Source: Streptomyces sp. WAC06614
Lineage (GTDB): Bacteria; Actinomycetota; Actinomycetes; Streptomycetales; Streptomycetaceae
Assembly (NCBI RefSeq): GCF_003949795.1
Contig: NZ_RPRY01000007.1
Span: forward strand, 1-63,674
Reading direction: 5' to 3'
DNA length: 63,674 nt
Shown here: positions 53,932 to 61,889 of the stretch, one piece after another
Layout of the letters: each line of letters opens with the position of its first letter
Position numbering within the stretch: the first letter of the stretch is position 1
Notes under the pieces: model-generated
What the model saw: the letters and a program-made list of their open reading frames with translations, nothing else
What the model was told of the DNA's origin: nothing
Database searches by the model: none
Translations under genes and position numbers: made by a program

Positions 53932-54830
53932 GCGATCAGTTTGCCGGGCCGGCCAAGGACAGCACCTGGCGGTGGGTGATCAGGCAGCACGCGAGCTTGA
54001 GGAAGGCTTCGTGGATGTCGGCTCGGCGTTCCCAGCGGACGCGGAGTCGTTTGAAACCGTGGAGCCAGGCGAAGGTGCGCTCGACCACCCACCGGTAGGT
54101 GCCCAAGCCGCTGCCATGGGCTGTGCCACGCCGGGCAATGACGGGGAGGATCCGACGGGCCCGGACCTGGTCGCGGTAGATGTCGTGGTCGTAGCCGCGG
54201 TCGGCGAAGACCGACTGAGGCTTGCGGCGAGGCCGCCCGGGCCTGCCTCGGACGGGCGGGACGGCATCAAGCAGGGGCACGAGCTGGGTGACGTCGTTGC
54301 GGTTGCCGCCCGTGAGGATGACCGCGAGCGGGGTGCCGTGTCCGTCGGTGATCAGGTGATGTTTGGAGCCGGCCCGCCCCCCGGTCGACTGGCGACGGGC
54401 CTGTCTGGAGCCCCCTTTTAACGCCCTGACATGACTGGAGTCGACAACCGCCCTCGACCAGTCGAGCCGGGCCGCCGCGTTCAGCTCGGCCAGCAGCACC
54501 TCATGCAGCTGCTGCCAAACCCCGGCCTCGTTCCAGTCCCGCAGTCGACGCCAGCACGTCATACCGGACCCGAAGCCGAGCTCCTGGGGCAGGTGTTCCC
54601 ACTGGATGCCGGTGTGCAGCACGAACAGGATCCCGCACAGCACCTGCCGATCCGGAACCGGCTTGCGACCCGGGTACCTGAACCGTCGCTCCCGCTTCGG
54701 CAAGAGCGGCTCGATCCGCTCCCACAGGTCATCCGACACGATCCACGGTGAAGCCCCCATGTTCGGACAACGCCGATCCCGACGACCGGACACGGCCACC
54801 AGGACCGATCCACCTCATTGTGTTAGGCGT
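53932..54830 (-). mobile_element. IS5-family insertion in the arm of cassette 6
   Basis: Comparison with the intact arm at 45845-45930 shows foreign sequence from 53623 to about 54829, after which the arm (AGGCGCACAATCACGG) resumes. The right end reads ...CATTGTGTTAGGCGTTCTC. I cannot find a matching inverted repeat on the left, so the left end is probably deleted. Confidence 0.65.
53936..54799 (-). CDS. IS5-family transposase
   Basis: 287 residues (an ATG at 54760 gives 274 and fits the family start better: SPWIVSDDLWERIEPLLP). DUF4096-type N-terminus, then the DDE domain: Asp in RAVVDSSHVRAL, GGRAGSKHHLITDGHGTPL, Asp in VFADRGYDHD and Glu in RWVVERTFAWLHGFKRLRVR. Single-ORF type; looks intact. 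Confidence 0.93.
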   Translation of the reverse strand: MAVSGRRDRRCPNMGASPWIVSDDLWERIEPLLPKRERRFRYPGRKPVPDRQVLCGILFVLHTGIQWEHLPQELGFGSGMTCWRRLRDWNEAGVWQQLHEVLLAELNAAARLDWSRAVVDSSHVRALKGGSRQARRQSTGGRAGSKHHLITDGHGTPLAVILTGGNRNDVTQLVPLLDAVPPVRGRPGRPRRKPQSVFADRGYDHDIYRDQVRARRILPVIARRGTAHGSGLGTYRWVVERTFAWLHGFKRLRVRWERRADIHEAFLKLACCLITHRQVLSLAGPAN

Positions 54831-54869
54831 TCTCAGGCGCACAATCACGGACTCCTGCGGACCGCAAAA

Positions 54870-54906
54870 CCCCTCCTCACCTGCATAAACGCTGCTAGAG
54901 GAGGGG
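54870..54906. terminator. Hairpin in the arm of cassette 6
   Basis: CCCCTCCTC/GAGGAGGGG, same as at 45891. Confidence 0.65.
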
Positions 54907-54909
54907 CTG

Positions 54910-54932
54910 CCGGCACACGTACTATGTGCTGG
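54910..54932. other. Core-like site of cassette 6
   Basis: CCGGCACA, spacer CGTACTA (54918-54924), TGTGCTGG. One mismatch in the half-sites. Confidence 0.75.
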
Positions 54933-55363
54933 CGGGGGCCACGCCGGTCCTTGTTCACAACTGCGGATTTACGCGTGGCGGCAACGAAAGCACTTACTCT
55001 ATTTCGCATGATGCGAGTGGAAGCGGCGTGATTGCCGACCGTGATAGTGACGGCATTCTGACCATGATGATGCACAACAATCCCGACAAGGGTTCGCCGC
55101 TGCGGGGTAAGGCGATGTTCGACGAGGTTATGGGCCACTTCGGGGACCGAGTTCAGGGCATTCAGGGGATCTGGGTCTGCGGAGATAACCTTGGAGGCTT
55201 CAACGAAGCTGTCCGTGGTGGTGCGAGCCTTGTATCGGCAGCCAAGGGAACCTGGACTGGAAGACAAGCAGCCAGATATGGCCTCACTCGTGCGAGGATC
55301 GATGAAGCAGTTCCGAGGCTCGACGGGGACTTCCAGCAAGTCCTTGCCGCATTCCGAAGATGA
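54926..55363 (+). CDS. Orphan toxin tip, cassette 6
   Basis: Begins at GTG in the Hint-end codons. The ~132-residue tip contains SGVIADRDSDGILTMMMHNN, VQGIQGIWVCGDNLGGFNEA and KGTWTGRQAARYGLT. The GDNL-FN and TWTG blocks look like conserved functional segments, but I do not recognise the activity. Overlaps the immunity gene by ATGA. Confidence 0.7.
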   Translation: MLAGATPVLVHNCGFTRGGNESTYSISHDASGSGVIADRDSDGILTMMMHNNPDKGSPLRGKAMFDEVMGHFGDRVQGIQGIWVCGDNLGGFNEAVRGGASLVSAAKGTWTGRQAARYGLTRARIDEAVPRLDGDFQQVLAAFRR

Positions 55364-55620
55364 GGGAACTGATGGACGAGGAAATTGAACGATTGGCGCG
55401 CTTGGCCGTCGAGTACCACGGGATTGGGTGCAGCGTCGCAGAGATCACCGATCTCCTAATTGATAAGCATCCGGACTTGAGGTCGGCGCCGTTCCGGCTG
55501 TCCCAAGTGCTTCGATCGGCCTTCGGTCTTTCGGTTCATGACCTGCAATACGTCACCGCATGGGTGCAAGGTGAGATTTCACTGGAAACACTGGAAGAGC
55601 GCCTTCAGGTGACTCGGTAA
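55360..55620 (+). CDS. Small immunity protein of cassette 6
   Basis: 86 residues from ATG overlapping the toxin stop. All-helical, acidic; contains LAVEYHGIGCSVAEITDLLI. No family recognised. Role from position and coupling. Confidence 0.7.
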   Translation: MRELMDEEIERLARLAVEYHGIGCSVAEITDLLIDKHPDLRSAPFRLSQVLRSAFGLSVHDLQYVTAWVQGEISLETLEERLQVTR

Positions 55621-55654
55621 GTCAGCCTCAGCTCATAACATTCTGTAGACATTT

Positions 55655-55694
55655 CGAGAGGCCCCACCGAATAGCTATTCGGCGGGGCCTCTCG
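55655..55694 (+). terminator. Terminator closing cassette 6
   Basis: CGAGAGGCCCCACCGAATAG pairs with CTATTCGGCGGGGCCTCTCG with one mismatch and almost no loop. Very like the cassette 1 hairpin. Confidence 0.9.
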
Positions 55695-55699
55695 GGCGT

Positions 55700-55723
55700 T
55701 TGACGGCAACGCTGACGGCAACG
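55700..55723. repeat. Direct-repeat pair at int end (site 11)
   Basis: TTGACGGCAACG then CTGACGGCAACG, touching the stop of the recombinase fragment. Confidence 0.8.
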
Positions 55724-55914
55724 TCAGCGGACGACGGCCGCGGCGGGTGGGTCGTCGTGGTCGCCATCGGTCGACCTGAGGGCGTTGCCGAGGGTGTCGA
55801 TGGCCTGGCGCTGGGGGCGGAGCCTTACGTGGGCGTAGACGCCGGCGGTGACGCCGATGTGGGCGTGCCCCAGGAGTTCCTTGATCACGACGAGGTCGAC
55901 GCCCTGTTCCAGAA
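55724..55914 (-). pseudogene. C-terminal fragment of a tyrosine recombinase (element 6)
   Basis: Only the last ~62 residues remain: EQGVDLVVIKELLGHAHIG and VYAHVRL, ending AAAVVR. The rest has been replaced at ~55914 by an RHS-core fragment. Confidence 0.85.
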
Positions 55915-56725
55915 GACGGGCCGCTTCATCTCGGTCGACCCGATCATCGACATGGCCGACCCCCTCCAGATGAACGGCTACACGTACGCCAACGCCAACC
56001 CGGTCGGCAACGTCGACCCGGACGGCCTCAGGGTCATCGAGGGCGACGACAAGGGCTGGCTGGACAGCGGCGGCAAGGGCGGCGACGACACCTACGCCAA
56101 CAAGAAGGAGGCAGAGAACCGACCTGTTCTGGGCCATGGCAGTAACAGCACCACAGTGACCGGACCAGTGGGCGGGCAAACCAATCAGACCCGACCAGGT
56201 GTCAAGTTCAGGTCGGCTAAATTCGGCGAAGGAAGTCAGGTGACGAACGAACTGATGGTCAGTGACCTAACGGCGAATCACCTTCGCGAGATCGCCGGGC
56301 AATATTACGGGCTTGGGAAGACGAGTGGGTGTCTGTCTTCTTATTCAATCTCGGATAATCCTGACAAGCTGGCCCAGTGTCAGGCGTCCATGTCGATCGC
56401 TTCCTTTGCGCACATAGTGACGGGCTACAAGACGCCGGCGAAACAAGGCGGCGCAAGCGTTGTGGAGTGGACACACGCTGGGCTACAATCCGGCCCCGCC
56501 GTTCCTTGGTGCGGGCGGCGAGCGGCAGATGATGATTTCATTCAGGGTTTACATTCCGAGATGGGATGCTGCGGCTGCCCTTGGGAAGTGAAGCGTGACG
56601 GTCGTACTGTACGAGATTGGCGGGAGTGTGGAAAAATTGCCTGCGAGGGCCAAGATGCTTGTGTGGCCGGTAGTGGCGACCTTCTTGGTCTCGGGGTGCG
56701 CCGCACTGGAAAGTCCCGAGCTTAA
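55915..56725 (+). pseudogene. Displaced RHS core end with an old toxin tail
   Basis: 55915-56100 repeats the RHS core of the large gene (GRFISVDPIIDMADPLQMNG through NVDPDG and DDTYANK), differing at only a few bases from 29862-30050. It then diverges into a different tail (NELMVSDLTANHLREIAGQY, GLGKTSGCLSSYSISDN). No Hint domain is present. No start signal, because it begins in the middle of a recombinase gene. It is a displaced or duplicated 3' end of an RHS gene. The tail may itself be frameshifted after ~56480. Confidence 0.78.
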
Positions 56726-57059
56726 GTATCCAGCCCCTGTCCAGGTTGACGGGAAAATGCTGGAGCGCGAATGAAAATCGGGATCTGTTTCGCTGACCCT
56801 AAGGGGTGACGGCAGCTTCCAGGCGAAATATCTGCAGTCTGAGTATTACGACTGTGGTGGTGATTCTGGGTCGCACGGCGTCTACGCAAAGACGGGAGTT
56901 GGCGTGTGGCGTACATTTGTGGCGACTCAGGGCGGTTCTCAATCCGTAATTATCAAATTCGAGGATTCCTGTTCAAGTACCTGGTGGGTCGGGAGCGAAC
57001 AAGCGGGTACCGTGCTGTGGAATGAGCCAAAGCAGGACGAAGTTCAGCTATTGAGGTGA
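56595..57059 (+). pseudogene. Broken lipoprotein gene, probably an old immunity gene
   Basis: 56595-56774 codes a lipoprotein start (hydrophobic VWPVVATFLVSGC, lipobox VSGC; GTG 56595 or ATG 56655) ending MLERE-stop. After a disrupted stretch the frame GSFQAKYLQSEYYDCGG...WNEPKQDEVQLLR resumes at 56811-57059. Together they look like one immunity-type lipoprotein cut by a frameshift. Confidence 0.6.
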
Positions 57060-57241
57060 TGTGGAGGGCAGCGCTGCGACGGGCTGTCTCGGACCTTCGG
57101 TGTCGGTCGGTCTGAACTACGGACTGCTGGGCCGGGACGCCACGGTTGGCCAGCTTGGCCGGATAGGAGTTCAATCTTCACCTTCCCGGGTGGTGTGAAA
57201 TTTGCTGGCGGCTACACTTACACGGTTACGAGGCTTCGTTG
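57060..57241 (+). pseudogene. Remnant of a further toxin tail
   Basis: Only the end is readable: IFTFPGGVKFAGGYTYTVTRLR then TGA (to 57241), overlapping the start region of the next gene just as toxin tips overlap their immunity genes. The upstream 100 bases have no consistent frame. Confidence 0.45.
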
Positions 57242-57790
57242 ATGGATGTTTCGGAGAGGGTTGAGCGAGCCCTGGCCGGCCTTGCTGTGCAGGATCTTGA
57301 ATGCCGCGTTCGCGCGATTGAGGAACTCGCGGCCTGCTCCTCCATCATCGCTGGTCATGTGGCTTCTGCGTTCGAAGAGGACGAGGAAGCCCGATTCCTG
57401 ATCTTCGAGCGGCTTGGCAGGTTCGGGTCCCTGATGATTGAACCTCTGGAGCGTGTATATCGTGAGGCAGGGGAGCCCGGTTTGAAGCTGATGTCGGCAT
57501 CGGCGCTAACTTACCTGGGCAGCTATGAGGGAATTTCCTCTCTGTTGGAGGCGATCAAGGCTGGAAATCCGAATCTGTGCATGGCGGCGCTTTCTCTTTC
57601 TGCTGCGGGAGTGTCTGAGGCGGTGGCGCCAATCGAGAATGTCCTTCTGGAATGCGATCTCTCGGACGTCCAAGCCCTGGAGTGTCTTGTCTCCTCGCTT
57701 CGGAGGTTGAACCATCCGATGTCCGAGAACGTGCGCCTTCGTTTGTCGCTGATTGAACCGAAGTGGTTGCGCGATTCACTCCTCGAGTGA
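57242..57790 (+). CDS. HEAT-like immunity-type protein at the right border of the array
   Basis: 182 residues; ATG 57242 with GAGG 8 bases before. Helical repeats ([40 protein letters not shown]) suggest a HEAT solenoid. Follows the remnant of a toxin tail, so it is most likely the oldest surviving immunity gene. Its 3' end overlaps the convergent sigma-factor gene by 15 bases. Confidence 0.68.
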   Translation: MDVSERVERALAGLAVQDLECRVRAIEELAACSSIIAGHVASAFEEDEEARFLIFERLGRFGSLMIEPLERVYREAGEPGLKLMSASALTYLGSYEGISSLLEAIKAGNPNLCMAALSLSAAGVSEAVAPIENVLLECDLSDVQALECLVSSLRRLNHPMSENVRLRLSLIEPKWLRDSLLE

Positions 57791-58765
57791 AGATGGCACG
57801 CGGTCCGGGAGGTCGAACAGCGGGAACCAGCGGTCCGTGTCCAGGAAGGCGTTCAGGCCCCTGATGCGGCCCTCGTGGAGTTCCAGGATCTGGAGGGCCC
57901 ACGGGGTGTGGCCCTCGCCTGAGGGGTTCGGGCGGTATTGGGCGAAGGCCGGCATGCCGTTGGCGCTCGTCGGGATCAGGCGGGAGTTCTTGCAGCCTAT
58001 GCCCTGGTTCAGGTGCCAGGCGGCTATGTCCTGCTTGCCCTGGAGCCAGAGGTCGTACGGGGGCATGGAGAGGACCGCGTCCTCGTGGAGCAAACCTGTC
58101 AGCGCTTCGATGTCGTACGACTCGAAGGCATGCGTGTAGCGGGTCAGGAGCTCCTGCTGCTTGCTGTCGAGGGGGTCCGCCGGTTCCGATTCCTTGATCT
58201 GCATCGTCGACATCGTGGCGCGGGCGCGTTGCAAGGCGCTGTTGACCGAGGCGACCGTCGTGTCCAGGAGGGTGGCCACCTCGTCCGCCTTCCAGGACAG
58301 GACCTCGCGCAGGATCAGGACCGCTCGTTGTTTCGGCGGGAGGTGTTGCAGGGCCGACATGAAGGCCAGGCGGATCGATTCCTTGGACACCGCCGATTCC
58401 GCCGGGTCCGAGGAGAGGACCCTGGAGTCCGGGATCGGCTCCAGCCACGTGACTTCCGGACGCGCGTTCAGCACCGCCGTGGGTTGCGAGCCGACTGTGG
58501 TCAGGTCCATCGGGCGGGCGCGGCGGGTGCCCGCCTTCAGGGCGTCCAGGCAGACGTTCGTGGCGATGCGGTAGAGCCAGGAGCGGAGGGAGGCGCGGCC
58601 CTCGAAGCCCTCGTACGCGCGCCAGGCGCGGACGTAGGTGTCCTGGACCGCGTCCTCCGCGTCGAAGGACGAGCCGAGCATGCGGTAGCAGTAGCCGGTC
58701 AGTTCCGTGCGGTACGTCTTCAGGGCCTCGTCCAGGGCCGCTGCCGCCGGCGTCCTCGTCGTCAT
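57776..58765 (-). CDS. ECF sigma factor with SnoaL-like C-terminal domain
   Basis: 329 residues from ATG 58765 (GTG 58789 is an alternative). Sigma2 region: [34 protein letters not shown]; sigma4 region: [46 protein letters not shown]. Residues ~205-325 form a SnoaL/NTF2-like domain ([21 protein letters not shown]). ECF families of this kind have no linked anti-sigma factor and use the C-terminal domain for control. Core gene marking the right border of the island. Confidence 0.92.
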   Translation of the reverse strand: MTTRTPAAAALDEALKTYRTELTGYCYRMLGSSFDAEDAVQDTYVRAWRAYEGFEGRASLRSWLYRIATNVCLDALKAGTRRARPMDLTTVGSQPTAVLNARPEVTWLEPIPDSRVLSSDPAESAVSKESIRLAFMSALQHLPPKQRAVLILREVLSWKADEVATLLDTTVASVNSALQRARATMSTMQIKESEPADPLDSKQQELLTRYTHAFESYDIEALTGLLHEDAVLSMPPYDLWLQGKQDIAAWHLNQGIGCKNSRLIPTSANGMPAFAQYRPNPSGEGHTPWALQILELHEGRIRGLNAFLDTDRWFPLFDLPDRVPSSLEE

Positions 58766-58811
58766 GCTCGTGACGCTACTCCTGGGCACTGACAGACGCC
58801 GCCCGGGAGCG

Positions 58812-59504
58812 TCACGTGCCGGGCTTGCGGCCGTACACGTAGACGTCGTCGCCGTTCTTCAGCATGTTCCAGTACGCCTCGGCGTCCGTGGGGGTCATGT
58901 TCACGCAGCCGGCGGAGCCCGGGGGGTTCCACATGCTCTTGTCCACGGAGTGGAAGGCGATGCCGCCGTCGAAGAACTGGGAGTACGGCATCCACACGTT
59001 GTAGAGCGTCGACCAGTGGTTGCGGCTGCGGTAGTAGATCGTGTTGTGGCCGGTGCGGGTCTCCGTGCCGGCCTTGCCCGTGCGGACCGGGACCGGGCCG
59101 TACTTCAGGCGCGAGCCGTCCTGGATCCAGGACAGCTGGCGGGTGAGGTCCACGCAGGCGATGCGGCCCACGTTCGTCGGGCAGTCGCCGTGCTTGTTGG
59201 GGTTGTGGCCCGCCGCGCGCTGCGCCAGCATCGTCCGGACCGTCTGGCCCGTGAGCGGGCCGGCGTAGCCCTCGGTGGGGGTGATGCCGTGCTGGGCCTG
59301 GAAGGACTTGATGGCCCGGCAGTCCGCGGCCGACTGGACGCCGTCGACCGAGAGGCCCAGGAAGGCCTCGACCTCGCGTTGGTACGGGCCCGTGCTCATG
59401 TTGCACGAGGCCGCCGCGGCGGGGGTCGCCGTGATCGCCGTGACCGGCAGGGCCATGGCCACCGCCGCTATCGCGCCCGTCAGTGTGCGTGTTCTCGGCT
59501 TCAC
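58812..59504 (-). CDS. Secreted L,D-transpeptidase
   Basis: 230 residues. Signal peptide ending ATPAAAA (~32). Peptidoglycan-binding domain ~35-95 with paired Cys, then a YkuD domain (~115-228) with Cys nucleophile in [11 protein letters not shown] and His in AFHSVDKS. No lipobox, so it is released or wall-bound. Second L,D-transpeptidase of the window, only distantly similar to the first. Confidence 0.92.
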   Translation of the reverse strand: MKPRTRTLTGAIAAVAMALPVTAITATPAAAASCNMSTGPYQREVEAFLGLSVDGVQSAADCRAIKSFQAQHGITPTEGYAGPLTGQTVRTMLAQRAAGHNPNKHGDCPTNVGRIACVDLTRQLSWIQDGSRLKYGPVPVRTGKAGTETRTGHNTIYYRSRNHWSTLYNVWMPYSQFFDGGIAFHSVDKSMWNPPGSAGCVNMTPTDAEAYWNMLKNGDDVYVYGRKPGT

Positions 59505-59622
59505 GCCGTCCCTCCCCGAATTCCTTTGGTGCGCCTCCAGTTGTACGTCCTCGGAGGCGGGCCGGGGAAGACCTCCCGCCCGCCTCCTTCCGTTCCGGCT
59601 ACGACGGTTGCATGACCTGTCG

Positions 59623-60639
59623 TCACAAGTGGGCGTAGACCGGGCGAGCCGCGGCGATCATGGGCTCGTCCGTCGTCAGGCGGGTGGTGGTGATCGACCC
59701 GGTGAAGACGTCGTGGCCCTTCTGGTGGATGCGGACGTGGACCTCGCCCGTGCGCAGGTCCTGCTCCGCCTCGATCCAGGTGGGGGCGTCGAGTTCGGCG
59801 AAGCGGGTGAAGCGGGTCTCCATGGCGGTGGCGACCGTCGGGAGGGGGCCGGAGACCACGTGGGCGGCCTGGCGGGCCGCCTCCAGGAGCAGGGCGCCGG
59901 GGACGTGGTCCACGGGGTGGTCGAACAGCACCGGGTGGGAGGTGTCCACGCGCAGCTGCCAGCGGTTGGCGGCGCGGGTGGCGGCCAGGACCACGTTCTC
60001 GCGCAGCTTGTGCCCGACGCGGTGCGCGGGCAGGGGCAGCGGGACCGGGACGCTGGCGGCCAGGGCGGCCTCCTTGTCGGCGTACTCGCCGCGCAGGCGG
60101 CGGTAGACGGCCGGCGCGTGGACGGTGAAGCGGGTCTCGGCGCTGCCGAGGCGGACCCCGTCGCGGCGGGCCTCGACGTGCAGGGAGAGGGCCGCCAGGG
60201 CGCCGCGGCGGTGGACCACGTCGTGGCAGTCGACGTACAGGGTCACCTCGGCCGGGAGCAGGCCGGCACGCAGGGCCTCGGCGCCGGGCTCGGTGTGGTA
60301 GCTGAAGTGCTCCCAGATGAGGTGGTGGCCGAACGGAACGGTGTATGCCGCATGCGAGAGCAACGGAAAGACCTGACGAACCGTTTCGGCGAACAGCATC
60401 GGGTCATGGACACCGTGCCGGGAGCGGTAGAAGCTGTGCGAGCGGGGCCACTGGGCGGTGACGGTGAACGCGTCGTCGTCGGTCCGGTGCCAGCCCGTCA
60501 GCAGGACCTCGGCGAGGGCGGCTTTGTGCACGTACTCTCGGGGGACGGTGGTGGTGACGGTGGCCGGCGGTTCGGCCGGACCGCCGAACGTGGACCGGGA
60601 GGCGGCGCCGGACCGGTACTGGGCGTACTCGAACTCCAT
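59623..60639 (-). CDS. afsA: AfsA-family gamma-butyrolactone synthase
   Basis: 338 residues from ATG 60639 (AGGGGGAA before it). Two AfsA hot-dog repeats: one around VPREYVHKAALAEVLLTGW, the other around SHPVLFDHPVDHVPGALLLEAARQAA. Condenses a beta-ketoacyl thioester with dihydroxyacetone phosphate, the first step of A-factor/SCB-type signal synthesis. Divergent from an ArpA-like repressor gene with ARE-like motifs between them, the standard autoregulatory layout. No BprA-type reductase gene is next to it. Confidence 0.92.
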   Translation of the reverse strand: MEFEYAQYRSGAASRSTFGGPAEPPATVTTTVPREYVHKAALAEVLLTGWHRTDDDAFTVTAQWPRSHSFYRSRHGVHDPMLFAETVRQVFPLLSHAAYTVPFGHHLIWEHFSYHTEPGAEALRAGLLPAEVTLYVDCHDVVHRRGALAALSLHVEARRDGVRLGSAETRFTVHAPAVYRRLRGEYADKEAALAASVPVPLPLPAHRVGHKLRENVVLAATRAANRWQLRVDTSHPVLFDHPVDHVPGALLLEAARQAAHVVSGPLPTVATAMETRFTRFAELDAPTWIEAEQDLRTGEVHVRIHQKGHDVFTGSITTTRLTTDEPMIAAARPVYAHL

Positions 60640-61068
60640 GTGGTTCCCCCTGAAGAATGTGCTTACGGGCACGGGCGTGGCTCGGGCATTGCTCGGGCGT
60701 CTTCGCTCGGCAGGGCGCGGACGGGCGTGGTGCGGGCACGTGGCGCGCTGTGCGGAGTGCCGGGCGTGGGTGGCACGGGCGTGGCTCAGGCGTGGCGCTG
60801 GTGTGGCACGACAGGCAGGGCGCCAGCGGGGTGAGGGGCGGAACCGGAGTTCCCCCTGTGGCTGACCCGTCACGGCTTAAAGTAGAGAGTGCTCGTTTTG
60901 TTTGTCGAGTGGGAAGCGATTGAAACCCGAGAGTGGCTTGATCTGACCGGCCCAGGATGCGTTGATCGTCCCTGAGGACCCCACGACTGCTTCGCATAAC
61001 ATAGAGGACGTTCGCTTTTTTGCGATGGGGGACCGTCAGACAGCCATCCAGTGGTACTTGGAGTGATC
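60640..61068. promoter_or_regulatory. Divergent afsA / tetR regulatory region with two ARE-like motifs
   Basis: 429 bases without a gene. The part near afsA (60660-60800) is a G/C-rich run of imperfect GGGCGTGG repeats. ARE-like motifs: TAGAGAGTGCTCGTTTTG at 60883 and TAGAGGACGTTCGCTTTT at 61002. They share the pattern TAGAG-G-n-CG-TT with the pair at 62674 and 62705. Confidence 0.7.
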
Positions 61069-61722
61069 GTGTCGCAGCCAAGGCAAGCCCGAGCCATCCG
61101 CACCCGGGAGAAGATCATCCGGGCCGCCGCCGAGGTGTTCGACGAGAGCGGCTTCTCCGGCGCGAGCATGAACAAGATCGTGCGCAGGGCCGAGACGACC
61201 ATGGGGGCGATGTACTTCCACTTCGCGTCCAAGGAGGAGATCGCCCAGACGGTCATGAACGAGCAGGCGGCCGACCTCACCTTCCCGGACGGCGAGGACG
61301 GGCTCCAGCGGCTGCTCGACATCAACCTCGAGGTCGCGCACCAGATGCGCACCAACGTGCTGTTCCGCGCCGGCGTCCGCCTGGCCGTTGAGCAGGGGGA
61401 TTTCGGGATGCGGGACGCCGCTCCCTACCAGCTGTGGACCGAGCTGTTCCGGGAGCAGCTGGAGGCGGCGGCCCGACGCGGCGAGCTGCTCCCGGGGGTG
61501 GACACGGCCGAGTTCGCCGAGATCCTCGTCGGGGCCTACACCGGCACCCAGCTGATGTCGAACATCGCCACGGGCCGCGAGAACCTCATAGAGCGCATCG
61601 CGACCCTGTGGCGGTACCTGCTGCCGTCCATCGCCTCGCCCGAGGTGATCGCCCGCCTCGACCTCACCGGCCGGGCCGCCGCCGCCAGGAAGCGGGCGAT
61701 GCGGGCCGTCGAGAAGGCCTGA
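61069..61722 (+). CDS. TetR-family gamma-butyrolactone receptor (ArpA/ScbR-like)
   Basis: 217 residues; GTG 61069 preferred (TTGGAG 6 bases before) over GTG 61051. N-terminal HTH: RTREKIIRAAAEVFDESGF, ASMNKIVRRAETTMGAMYFHF (the MGAxYFHF signature of butyrolactone receptors) and SKEEIAQTVMNEQ. The C-terminal helical ligand domain holds the Trp of APYQLWTELF, the position of the conserved receptor Trp. Represses afsA and itself until the signal binds. Confidence 0.9.
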   Translation: MSQPRQARAIRTREKIIRAAAEVFDESGFSGASMNKIVRRAETTMGAMYFHFASKEEIAQTVMNEQAADLTFPDGEDGLQRLLDINLEVAHQMRTNVLFRAGVRLAVEQGDFGMRDAAPYQLWTELFREQLEAAARRGELLPGVDTAEFAEILVGAYTGTQLMSNIATGRENLIERIATLWRYLLPSIASPEVIARLDLTGRAAAARKRAMRAVEKA

Positions 61723-61889
61723 CCGTGCGTCCGGGGTCGTCCGGCCCCGGCTCGCTCCCCGCGCCGGACCCGGTGGTTCCGCCGGCGTCCACCGGCTGCG
61801 GGGAGTGATCGACTGCCCGAAGGGGAACGAGAAGGGGCGATCCGTCGGGCAGTGAAAGGTTGCCTGGAGGTTGCGGAGCGGGGTCGAAT

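Noticed and set aside
31924..55723. Recurring TGACGGCAACG repeats as a CRISPR-like or integron attC array
   Set aside because: They occur in pairs kilobases apart with genes between, no short uniform spacers, and no Cas or IntI-type genes; the recombinases have the arm/SAM/catalytic layout of AICE integrases.
55700..55914. N-terminal part of a long forward frame running into the RHS-core fragment
   Set aside because: This stretch is the antisense of a recombinase C-terminus; the forward frame is open only by chance.
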